9,088 nt of DNA from Moraxellaceae bacterium (GTDB taxonomy: Bacteria; Pseudomonadota; Gammaproteobacteria; Pseudomonadales; UBA3067). A program made the position numbers and the translations under genes. Of this stretch, positions 1 to 5,726 are shown piece by piece. Under the pieces are notes generated by a model. The model did not search any database, was not told where the DNA came from, and worked only from the letters and a program-made list of their open reading frames with translations. The number at the start of each line of letters is the position of its first letter. Position 1 is the first letter of the stretch. The stretch is taken from NCBI GenBank assembly GCA_002401525.1, contig NVTH01000219.1:1-9088 (forward strand). Direction: 5' to 3'.

Positions 1-5
1 TTTGC

Positions 6-512
6 TTATAAGTATTTTGCGATGTATTCGATAAGAACTAGTTGCCCTGGTTCTACTGTGTCTGGTGCGTCACCGTTCTCATCCGGGGCGCCTGCACTGG
101 TTGTAACAGTCCATAAGATTTGGTTTCCAGAGGCGCCTAATGTTGGGGCATAGGTGATCGTATCTGCTGATAGGTCGCCTGTGTCTGCTGAAAAGGCGGC
201 GACTATATTACCAGCAGCGTCTAATGTGATTGAGGCTAACTCAGGGGTTGGGTCTGGAGCATTTGCTAATCCTATATTCGCAAATGTGATTCCATCTAAC
301 GCATTCAAAGACAATGATGTATCCGTGCTGAGTGCGGTTGAATAGGCGACTTTGACCGGGTTAATCGCAGCCACTGCTGCTGAAACTCTCGCTTCGTAGA
401 GGTAGCTTTGATAATAAGGGAGTGCAATGGCACTCAAGACTCCAACAATGGCAACAACAACCATTAACTCTATCAGCGTAAAACCCTGACTTTTTCTAAT
501 ATTCTTTCTCAT
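6..512 (-). CDS. Type IV pilin, cysteine-free paralogue (pilin 1)
   Basis: This is a 168-residue type IV prepilin. A 10-residue basic leader ends in Gly10, and prepilin peptidase would cut before Phe11 to give a mature protein of 158 residues with Glu5 in FTLIELMVVV. The hydrophobic alpha-1 helix follows (about residues 11-45), then a variable globular domain. It would be inserted in the inner membrane and polymerised into a pilus. It is the most divergent of the four pilins here: it contains no cysteine, so it cannot form the disulfide that pilins 2-4 can, and it lacks their TDGANG block. It ends in AKYL, which resembles the KYLP-type tail of many type IVa pilins. ATG 512 is preceded by GGGGA at 8 nt. 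No convincing promoter was seen in the 238 bp up to pilin 2, so readthrough from pilin 2 is possible. The pilin class is certain; major versus minor role is not. Confidence 0.9.
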   Translation of the reverse strand: MRKNIRKSQGFTLIELMVVVAIVGVLSAIALPYYQSYLYEARVSAAVAAINPVKVAYSTALSTDTSLSLNALDGITFANIGLANAPDPTPELASITLDAAGNIVAAFSADTGDLSADTITYAPTLGASGNQILWTVTTSAGAPDENGDAPDTVEPGQLVLIEYIAKYL

Positions 513-750
513 TTTTGTATTCCCCGCGCTAAAAGCGTTTTAAAAGGATGGTTTAAATTCACGTCCGTTGTTTTTCTTGCCCCTAAAACACCCTTTTTTA
601 AAGCGGCGCTGTTTAGTTACAGAGTGTGTCGGTATGAATCAGTTTGGGTGGTTTCGGTAAAACTTGGTAATACGCGGCTATGTTAGGGAGGTTTTTGTCG
701 GATATCAACGCCGGCGGTCGGCTAAGAAGCGTTTTGCGGGACAGTTAACT

Positions 751-1212
751 TTAGATTTTCGGTAGGTAGGTTGCGTCAAGGGTGCCGCCTGAGGTGGCTG
801 CGTAGGTGGTGGTGCCGTTGGCGGCTACGGTGGCGGTGACTTCAACGGTCTCGCCAGTGAGGATGTCGGGAGTGGAGGAGGCATTATCAAATAGCACGGT
901 TAAAGTCGCTACGTCATCGGTGACGTACGCATAGGTGACTGATGCCACCATGCCATTGGCTCCGTCGGTGCCGCTTGGTGTGCCGAGGCAGTAGAGGTCC
1001 CAAGCGTTGATGTCTGCGGGCACGGCGCCTTTGCTGGCGGTGTGTTCAGAAAGGCAGAGTTGGTAAGGCCTGACTGCGGCGACTACTTCAACGGTGGTGG
1101 TGGCGCGGGTGGTGTAATTGCGGTAGGACGGCACGGCGATGGAAGCAAGCACTCCGATGATGGCCACGACGATCATTAATTCTATTAAGGTAAAGCCTTG
1201 GCTGTTGTTCAT
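751..1212 (-). CDS. Type IV pilin (pilin 2), G+C-rich paralogue
   Basis: This is a 153-residue prepilin with a short leader (MNNSQG, cleavage after Gly6) and a mature chain of 147 residues starting [10 protein letters not shown] with Glu5. Alpha-1 runs to about residue 50. It then shares with pilins 3 and 4 the block RPYQLCL (Cys53), a second cysteine 22 residues on (Cys75), the TDGANG and YAYV motifs, and a tail ending YLPKI. The two cysteines probably form a disulfide in the alpha-beta loop; there is none at the C-terminus. Its base composition is richer than its paralogues (43 of 60 bases G+C in 781-840 and 37 of 60 in 1021-1080). ATG 1212 has AAAGGG about 8 nt upstream. Unlike pilins 3 and 4 it has no well placed sigma-54 promoter or upstream element, and no clear terminator follows it. 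It is a pilus subunit; whether it is expressed is open. Confidence 0.92.
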   Translation of the reverse strand: MNNSQGFTLIELMIVVAIIGVLASIAVPSYRNYTTRATTTVEVVAAVRPYQLCLSEHTASKGAVPADINAWDLYCLGTPSGTDGANGMVASVTYAYVTDDVATLTVLFDNASSTPDILTGETVEVTATVAANGTTTYAATSGGTLDATYLPKI

Positions 1213-1299
1213 GATAATGGCCCTTTGCTTGTCGAATGCCTGTGGTTTGATCGGTGGTGCTGTGATCTGCGCTGTGATTAATGTGAAAGCCTAGAAATG

Positions 1300-1339
1300 A
1301 AAAACCCCTTGCTGGTTGATTAGGCCAAGCAAGGGGTTA
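1300..1339 (-). terminator. Rho-independent terminator of pilin 3
   Basis: On the minus strand CCCCTTGC pairs with GCAAGGGG (1331-1334 side and 1304-1311 side) and the stem is extended by TGG/CCA with one bulged base. A run of five T follows at once. It lies 16 bp beyond the stop codon of pilin 3, so pilin 3 is probably transcribed as a single gene and pilin 2 needs its own promoter or readthrough. Confidence 0.85.
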
Positions 1340-1355
1340 GGTCAGTCGTTAGGCC

Positions 1356-1823
1356 TTATAGTTTAGGTCTGTATTCTACCGCTACTGTGCCGCCGGAGAC
1401 TGCGAAACTGGTGGAGCCAGATCCAGCAATGGTGGCAGTGATAACCACTGTGTTATCAGCAAGTGCGTCTGAAACGCCGTTTGTAGCAGAGTCAAACGTT
1501 AGCGTTAAGGTGCCTGCTGTGGCGCTCACATAGGCGTAGTCTACTGAAATGATGTCGCCGTTTGCGCCATCAGTGCCTGTGAGTGATTGTGGGCAGAATG
1601 TATCCCAAGCGCTGCCGTCAGCAGGGGGCACACCTTGGGTGGCCGCATGTTCAGTTAAACAAAGTTGATAAGGTCGCACTGCGCCGACTACTTCAGTCAT
1701 GGCATCAGTTCGAGCGATGTAGGTTTGATATTGAGGGACAGCAATTGAGGCGAGAATGCCGATAATCGCGACCACGATCATTAATTCGATTAATGTAAAA
1801 CCTTGGTTCTTTTGCATTTTCAT
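1356..1823 (-). CDS. Type IV pilin (pilin 3), sigma-54-type gene
   Basis: This is a 155-residue prepilin: leader MKMQKNQG, cleavage after Gly8, mature chain of 147 residues with Glu5. The alpha-1 helix ([10 protein letters not shown] onward to about residue 50) is nearly identical to that of pilin 4. Cys55 and Cys77, at mature positions 47 and 69, probably form a disulfide in the alpha-beta loop. The tail ends YRPKL, a KYLP-like ending without the final cysteine typical of many type IVa pilins. ATG 1823 has TGGAGT about 8 nt upstream. It is flanked by a strong terminator and by a -24/-12 promoter, with a leader of about 112 nt that contains a GC-rich hairpin. It is the best candidate, with pilin 4, for a regulated major pilin. 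The symbol pilA is not assigned because four paralogues compete for it. Confidence 0.94.
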   Translation of the reverse strand: MKMQKNQGFTLIELMIVVAIIGILASIAVPQYQTYIARTDAMTEVVGAVRPYQLCLTEHAATQGVPPADGSAWDTFCPQSLTGTDGANGDIISVDYAYVSATAGTLTLTFDSATNGVSDALADNTVVITATIAGSGSTSFAVSGGTVAVEYRPKL

Positions 1824-1860
1824 GGTGGTACTCCAAAAAGGATACTGAGTTTAGGGTTAT

Positions 1861-1890
1861 GGGGGCCTTCTGCTGCCTTGCCGAGCCCCC
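1861..1890 (-). other. GC-rich stem-loop in the pilin 3 leader
   Basis: GGGGGC (1861-1866) and GCCCCC (1885-1890) form a six-pair GC stem with an 18-nt loop in the predicted 5' leader of pilin 3. Its near edge is 37 nt upstream of the start codon. No T run follows, so it is not a standard terminator. It may stabilise the mRNA or affect translation; the role is inferred only. Confidence 0.5.
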
Positions 1891-1946
1891 AACGTTGCGG
1901 GTCAGGGTTGTTTGGGTACTGCTCGAAAGCCGTCGTAATATCTATC

Positions 1947-1962
1947 GCATGGCTTGTGCCAA
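1947..1962 (-). promoter_or_regulatory. Sigma-54 (-24/-12) promoter of pilin 3
   Basis: The minus strand reads TTGGCACAAGCCATGC. Against the consensus TGGCAC-N5-TTGC it has the full TGGCAC, the correct five-base spacer and GC at -12, with one mismatch (ATGC for TTGC). The expected transcription start is near 1935, giving a leader of about 112 nt before ATG 1823. Pilin promoters dependent on RpoN and the activator PilR are established in Pseudomonas. The matching upstream element at 2094-2117 strengthens the call. Confidence 0.8.
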
Positions 1963-2093
1963 GAGGAATGAAAAACAAGGTTTTTGGGGTAAGTGATTAC
2001 TAACTTTCTGAAAGAGAGACGATTTTCGTTGCTTGTAAAAGGACTGGATTCATAGGCACTAAACCAATGATGAGATTTATAGCCTTGTAGAAG

Positions 2094-2117
2094 TGACCTT
2101 ATGGGTCACTTTGTGAC
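2094..2117 (-). promoter_or_regulatory. Candidate activator-binding element upstream of pilin 3
   Basis: The plus strand shows TGAC, seven bases, GTCA, five bases, TGAC. The first two boxes sit in a perfect 8-bp inverted repeat, AAGTGACC/GGTCACTT, with a 5-nt loop (2091-2111). The element begins 134 bp upstream of the -24 GG, at about -159 to -182 from the predicted start, which is normal for a sigma-54 enhancer. The same box order and spacing occurs upstream of pilin 4. A PilR-like activator is inferred. Confidence 0.65.
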
Positions 2118-2192
2118 TTGAGGTGTGCTCAAAATTTGTTATTTATAAAGAAAGGGCAGGCTTAATTGTGGAAAACTATGCTTTGGGGAACC

Positions 2193-2226
2193 AAAAAGCC
2201 TTTGCTTATAGATTAAACAAAGGCTT
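2193..2226 (-). terminator. Rho-independent terminator of pilin 4
   Basis: On the minus strand AAGCCTTTG pairs perfectly with CAAAGGCTT across a 13-nt loop, and the T run continues after the stem. It lies 36 bp past the pilin 4 stop codon and separates pilin 4 transcription from pilin 3. Confidence 0.8.
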
Positions 2227-2261
2227 GAAGGGTGTAGCTACTGGTTATGGCTTTTTAGGAG

Positions 2262-2744
2262 TTATATTTTAGGCATTAATTCTGCGTCCAGAGTACCACC
2301 GGCAGTCGCAGCAAAGCTGGTCGCTCCTGATGCGGAGATAGTGCCAGTGATTTCTACTGTGGTGCCCGCAATAGAGGATGAAACACCGTTTGCGACGGTA
2401 TCAAATGTTAGGGTTAACGTTGCGTTATTGTCATCAACATACGCGTAGTCCACTTGAGTAATATCGCCGTTCGCCCCGTCAGTACCAGAAAGTGCTCCAG
2501 GACATGCGGTGTCCCATACTGTAGTGGTAAGAGGTGTCGCGCCCTCTGTTGCCGCGAATTCTTCTAAGCAAAGTTGGTAAGGCCTCATTGCTCCAGCTAC
2601 TTCAGTCATAACGTCGGCGCGTGCAATGTAGGTTTGATACTGAGGCACAGCAATCGATGCCAATATCCCAATAATCGCCACCACAATCATTAATTCAATT
2701 AGCGTAAAGCCTTGGTTCTTCTGGCCGCTTCGCATGTTTTTCAT
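2262..2744 (-). CDS. Type IV pilin (pilin 4), sigma-54-type gene
   Basis: This is a 160-residue prepilin with a 12-residue leader ending KNQG, cleavage after Gly12, and a mature chain of 148 residues with Glu5. Its alpha-1 region matches pilin 3 almost residue for residue, while the DNA differs mostly at third codon positions. That indicates an old duplication under protein-level constraint. Cys59 and Cys81 (mature 47 and 69) are the only cysteines. It shares [14 protein letters not shown] and the tail LMPKI with its paralogues; the region between the cysteines and the last third vary most. ATG 2744 has GGAG at 7-9 nt upstream. It has its own terminator, a leader of about 120 nt and a sigma-54-like promoter, plus the same upstream element as pilin 3, so the two are probably co-regulated. 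Confidence 0.94.
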   Translation of the reverse strand: MKNMRSGQKNQGFTLIELMIVVAIIGILASIAVPQYQTYIARADVMTEVAGAMRPYQLCLEEFAATEGATPLTTTVWDTACPGALSGTDGANGDITQVDYAYVDDNNATLTLTFDTVANGVSSSIAGTTVEITGTISASGATSFAATAGGTLDAELMPKI

Positions 2745-2780
2745 ATCACTTCTCCAAAAATTTAAATTTGCTAAATGAGC

Positions 2781-2802
2781 GGCTCGCTGTCCTTAGTGAG
2801 CC
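2781..2802 (-). other. Stem-loop in the pilin 4 leader
   Basis: GGCTC (2781-2785) pairs with GAGCC (2798-2802), with two further inner pairs after a mismatch. Its near edge is 37 nt upstream of ATG 2744, the same distance as the hairpin in the pilin 3 leader. The sequences differ but the placement agrees. A role in mRNA stability or translation is inferred. Confidence 0.4.
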
Positions 2803-2834
2803 AAGTTAATCTTCCTTGTTAAGACCCGCACAAA

Positions 2835-2853
2835 AAGCTTTGTTTGAAAGCTT
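2835..2853 (-). other. Second stem-loop at the 5' end of the pilin 4 leader
   Basis: AAGCTTT and AAAGCTT form a perfect seven-pair stem with a 5-nt loop. It would lie about 13-31 nt from the predicted 5' end of the transcript (near 2866). A 5' hairpin of this kind could protect the mRNA from decay. It is A+T-rich, so the structure may be marginal. Confidence 0.35.
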
Positions 2854-2876
2854 CAACTCAGTTCTACATTAACTAC

Positions 2877-2893
2877 TTCAAGGTGGATGCCAA
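2877..2893 (-). promoter_or_regulatory. Probable sigma-54 promoter of pilin 4
   Basis: The minus strand reads TTGGCATCCACCTTGAA. TTGGCA at -24 and the five-base spacer fit the consensus, but -12 has GA where GC is expected. By itself this is a moderate match. It gains weight because the shared upstream element lies 133 bp before its GG (134 bp for pilin 3) and the leader it predicts (about 122 nt) is close to that of pilin 3. Confidence 0.6.
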
Positions 2894-3023
2894 GGCGGCG
2901 GGAACTGCTTCTTGTTTTAAGATCAGTAGGCTACAGGTCCCGTTGCACCTGGGCTGTAAAAGCGACGTTTTTTTGACGGGGCTGTTTTGTTATCGATAAA
3001 GGGTCTTGATGGGCGGGTTTTTA

Positions 3024-3047
3024 TGACAATATTTGTCAGTTTATGAC
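3024..3047 (-). promoter_or_regulatory. Candidate activator-binding element upstream of pilin 4
   Basis: The plus strand shows TGAC, seven bases, GTCA, five bases, TGAC, the same order and spacing as the pilin 3 element. Here the palindrome is TGACAA-TAT-TTGTCA. Outside the boxes the two elements share little, which is what a protein-binding site would look like. The distance to the -24 GG is 133 bp. Confidence 0.65.
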
Positions 3048-3376
3048 TGTTTTTGGAATAGCCTAGGTGCCGTTTATTGTTATTGGCTATTAACAGGGGT
3101 TCTCTGGGTGGTCGTTGGTTGACACTTTTTGATGTTGCCGAAACCGGTGTCAAATTAATGACGTGGCTTTAGCCTTGGTTTCGAAAGCGGGCAGTGGATC
3201 TTCAACGCTGGTTTTGAGGATGGGGCGTGAATGACGGCTTAATTAGCAATTTTACGGCTTGAGTATTGCTTTTTAACGGTTTAACTCTATTCTTGCCCAT
3301 CATCTTAGAAAACTCCGCGGATCCCTGTATTGGGTTCCATCCATTGTTCACTCATTGCTTAGTTATTGAATTTATT
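3048..3376. other. Intergenic region between the pilin array and parC
   Basis: No convincing gene was found here. It holds an inverted repeat (3119-3125 with 3147-3153) and, for parC, at best a weak sigma-70 match: TTGCTT at 3266-3271 and TATTCT at 3288-3293 with a 16-bp spacer. The parC reading frame runs upstream to a TTG at 3266, but those 37 codons do not resemble ParC. A 76-codon minus-strand frame at 2923-3153 overlaps the pilin 4 upstream element and is basic, low in complexity and unlike any known family, so it is not called. Confidence 0.6.
3119..3153. repeat. Inverted repeat TTGACAC / GTGTCAA
   Basis: TTGACAC (3119-3125) and GTGTCAA (3147-3153) are perfect 7-bp inverted copies separated by 21 bases. 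Both arms contain TGTC/GACA, the core known for PilR sites in Pseudomonas pilA, and the repeat lies about 70 bp beyond the pilin 4 upstream element. It could be a second operator, a parC control site or chance. Confidence 0.4.
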
Positions 3377-5617
3377 ATGTCGCAAGCTGTAGAGACCGAA
3401 TCAATTTCACTTCGTGAATACACGGAGCGCGCTTATTTAGATTATTCGATGTACGTTATTTTGGATCGCGCCTTGCCCCACATCGGGGACGGTCTAAAGC
3501 CGGTACAACGACGAATTATTTATGCCATGTCTGAGCTGGGTTTGAAGGCGTCGTCGAAACATAAAAAGTCAGCTCGAACGGTGGGGGATGTGTTGGGTAA
3601 GTTCCATCCTCACGGGGATTCGGCCTGTTATGAAGCGATGGTGCTGATGGCGCAGCCTTTTTCCTACCGTTATACCTTGGTGGATGGGCAGGGTAACTGG
3701 GGTTCGCCGGACGATCCCAAATCCTTTGCGGCGATGCGTTATACCGAGGCGCGGCTTTCTCCTTATGCAGACGTTTTATTAGGGGAGTTGGGCCAAGGCA
3801 CTGCGGATTGGCAGCCGAACTTTGACGGTTCTCTGAATGAGCCGAAGATACTGCCGGCACGTTTGCCAAATATTATATTGAATGGCACCACCGGCATTGC
3901 GGTGGGCATGTCCACGGATATTCCGCCGCATAATCTTCGCGAAGTGGCGGGGGCCTGTATTCATCTGCTGGAAAACCCTGGCGCGTCGCTGGATGATCTG
4001 TGTGAGTTTATTCACGGCCCTGATTACCCTACTGAAGCGGAGATTATTACGCCGCGGAATGAAATTCTTAATATGTACGCCACGGGTAAAGGTGGCTTGC
4101 GGATGCGGGCGGTGTATTGCCAGGAGGAGAGCGATATTATTGTCACCGCTTTGCCCCATCAGGCGTCTGGCGCGAAGGTGCTGGAGCAAATTGCGCAGCA
4201 GATTAATGCTAAGAAGCTGCCTATGGTGGCGGATTTACGCGATGAATCGGATCATGAAAACCCCACTCGCTTGGTGATTACGCCGCGCTCGAATCGTGTC
4301 GACGTGGACGGTTTGATGGCGCATTTATTTGCCACCACGGATTTGGAAAAAACCTACCGAGTGAATCTAAACGTGATTGGCCTGAATGGCCGGCCTCAGG
4401 TCAAGTCTTTGCCCACCATTCTCGGTGAATGGTTGGAGTATCGAACCAGTACCGTGACTCGGCGCTTGCAGTGTCGCTTGGACAAAGTCTTGGCGCGCTT
4501 GCATTTATTGGAAGGGTTTTTATTAGCTTTTTTAAATATCGACGAAGTGATTGCGATTATTCGTAGCGAAGACAAACCCAAGCCAGTGCTTAGGGAGCGT
4601 TTTGGGCTGTCTGATTTGCAAGCGGAAGCGGTGCTGGATTTAAAATTGCGCCATCTTGCCAAATTGGAAGAGATGAAAATCCGCTCCGAGCAAGAAGAGC
4701 TGGAGAAAGAACGCCAATATTTGGAAAAGACGCTGGGTTCTAAAGCGCGTTTAAAGAAATTGATTATTAAAGAGATCAAGGATGACGCGAAGTTATACGG
4801 CGATGACCGTCGTTCCCCCATCGTGACTCGTGGCGAAGCCCGCGCCATTAGTGAAGAGGACTTAGTCTCTGCCGATCCTGTCACGATAGTGTTGTCGACG
4901 ATGGGCTGGGCTCGGATGGCGAAGGGCCATGAGGTAGACGGTGCGGCGTTAAGTTATAAATCGGGGGATGGTTATCTGGCCTCCGCCCAAGGCAAGAGCA
5001 ATGCTCCGGTGGTGTTTTTAGATTCCACTGGGCGGTCGTTTTCATTGCTGGCCCGTACTCTGCCTTCGGCGCGAGGACAAGGTGAGCCATTAACCGGCAA
5101 ATTAAGCCCCGCCAGTGGTGCGCATTTTATTTCGCTGGTGATGGGCGATGAGGCGGATCGGTATTTGGTCGCGTCTGATGCAGGTTATGGGTTTGTGACT
5201 ACTTTTGCTGACATGGTGACCAAGAATAAAGCCGGCAAAGCGTTGTTGAAATTGCCGAACAATGCCAAGCCTCTGGCGACCCAATTGATCGTGGGTACTG
5301 GGGCGAGCTGGGTGGTGTCGGCGTCCAATGAAGGTCGCTTACTTATTTTTCCGCTGCAAGATTTACCCGAAATGCCGCGCGGTAAAGGCAACAAAATTAT
5401 CAGTATTCCAACGGATCGCGCCGCTAGCGGCGATGAGATTATGTTGGCGTGCGGAGTGATGGGCGCTAAGGATTCAGTGGTGATTTATGCAGGCAAACGG
5501 CATCTGAAGTTGAAGCCCGCTGATTTAGAGCATTATTACGGTGAGAGGGGACGTCGAGGGCATAAATTGCCTCGTGGATTCCAGAAGGTGGAGCGCATGG
5601 AAGTGATTCGTAAATAG
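3377..5617 (+). CDS. parC: DNA topoisomerase IV subunit A (ParC)
   Basis: ParC is the DNA breakage-reunion subunit of topoisomerase IV (ParC2ParE2), which decatenates daughter chromosomes in the cytoplasm. The 746-residue product is close to the 752 of E. coli ParC and aligns from end to end by eye. Tyr122 in AAMRYTE is the catalytic tyrosine (Tyr120 in E. coli). The quinolone region [10 protein letters not shown] carries Ser82 and Glu86, equal to the wild-type Ser80 and Glu84 of E. coli. The winged-helix and tower domains extend to about residue 480, followed by the C-terminal beta-pinwheel, ending with RRGHKLPRG near the C-terminus. ATG 3377 is chosen because homology begins there; no clear ribosome site precedes it, and a TTG at 3266 would add 37 residues unlike ParC. 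parE is not adjacent. The gene is flanked by minus-strand genes on both sides and is probably transcribed alone. Confidence 0.98.
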   Translation: MSQAVETESISLREYTERAYLDYSMYVILDRALPHIGDGLKPVQRRIIYAMSELGLKASSKHKKSARTVGDVLGKFHPHGDSACYEAMVLMAQPFSYRYTLVDGQGNWGSPDDPKSFAAMRYTEARLSPYADVLLGELGQGTADWQPNFDGSLNEPKILPARLPNIILNGTTGIAVGMSTDIPPHNLREVAGACIHLLENPGASLDDLCEFIHGPDYPTEAEIITPRNEILNMYATGKGGLRMRAVYCQEESDIIVTALPHQASGAKVLEQIAQQINAKKLPMVADLRDESDHENPTRLVITPRSNRVDVDGLMAHLFATTDLEKTYRVNLNVIGLNGRPQVKSLPTILGEWLEYRTSTVTRRLQCRLDKVLARLHLLEGFLLAFLNIDEVIAIIRSEDKPKPVLRERFGLSDLQAEAVLDLKLRHLAKLEEMKIRSEQEELEKERQYLEKTLGSKARLKKLIIKEIKDDAKLYGDDRRSPIVTRGEARAISEEDLVSADPVTIVLSTMGWARMAKGHEVDGAALSYKSGDGYLASAQGKSNAPVVFLDSTGRSFSLLARTLPSARGQGEPLTGKLSPASGAHFISLVMGDEADRYLVASDAGYGFVTTFADMVTKNKAGKALLKLPNNAKPLATQLIVGTGASWVVSASNEGRLLIFPLQDLPEMPRGKGNKIISIPTDRAASGDEIMLACGVMGAKDSVVIYAGKRHLKLKPADLEHYYGERGRRGHKLPRGFQKVERMEVIRK

Positions 5618-5628
5618 CTCTATCGCTA

Positions 5629-5661
5629 CCACAGGTCTTTGATGAAAGGCCTGTGGTTGTT
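5629..5661 (+). terminator. Terminator after parC
   Basis: CCACAGG pairs with CCTGTGG, extended by CTTT/AAAG after one mismatch around a GATG loop, followed by TTGTT. Outer bases CTATCG and CGATAG could lengthen the stem. It begins 12 bp past the parC stop. It also lies between convergent genes and might act weakly on the minus-strand operon, though there is no T run on that side. Confidence 0.7.
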
Positions 5662-5726
5662 AACTCGATAGTGACATTATTTTAGTTATCATTACTCTAT
5701 TGATCATTTCCCGATTTATCATTTCT

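Noticed and set aside
154..345. Plus-strand frame opposite pilin 1
   Set aside because: It is the antisense image of the pilin coding region and has no features of its own.
576..595. Sigma-54-like GG-N10-GC upstream of pilin 1
   Set aside because: Only the GG and GC dinucleotides fit; the rest of the -24 and -12 boxes does not, and there is no upstream element.
1226..1241. Sigma-54-like sequence AGGCATTCGACAAGCA upstream of pilin 2
   Set aside because: GG and GC are correctly spaced, but transcription would start about 3 nt before ATG 1212 and leave no room for the ribosome site. No TGAC/GTCA element lies about 134 bp upstream, where pilin 3 codes.
2923..3153. 76-codon open frame on the minus strand
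   Set aside because: It is very basic with no recognisable domain and lies across the pilin 4 control region. It looks like a chance frame.
3266..3376. N-terminal extension of parC from TTG 3266
   Set aside because: The 37 extra residues do not resemble ParC of other gammaproteobacteria, while similarity begins at ATG 3377.
3882..4277. Open frames overlapping parC in other frames on both strands
   Set aside because: They lie wholly inside the well supported parC gene, are rich in Arg/Cys or low complexity, and are shadows of its codon bias.
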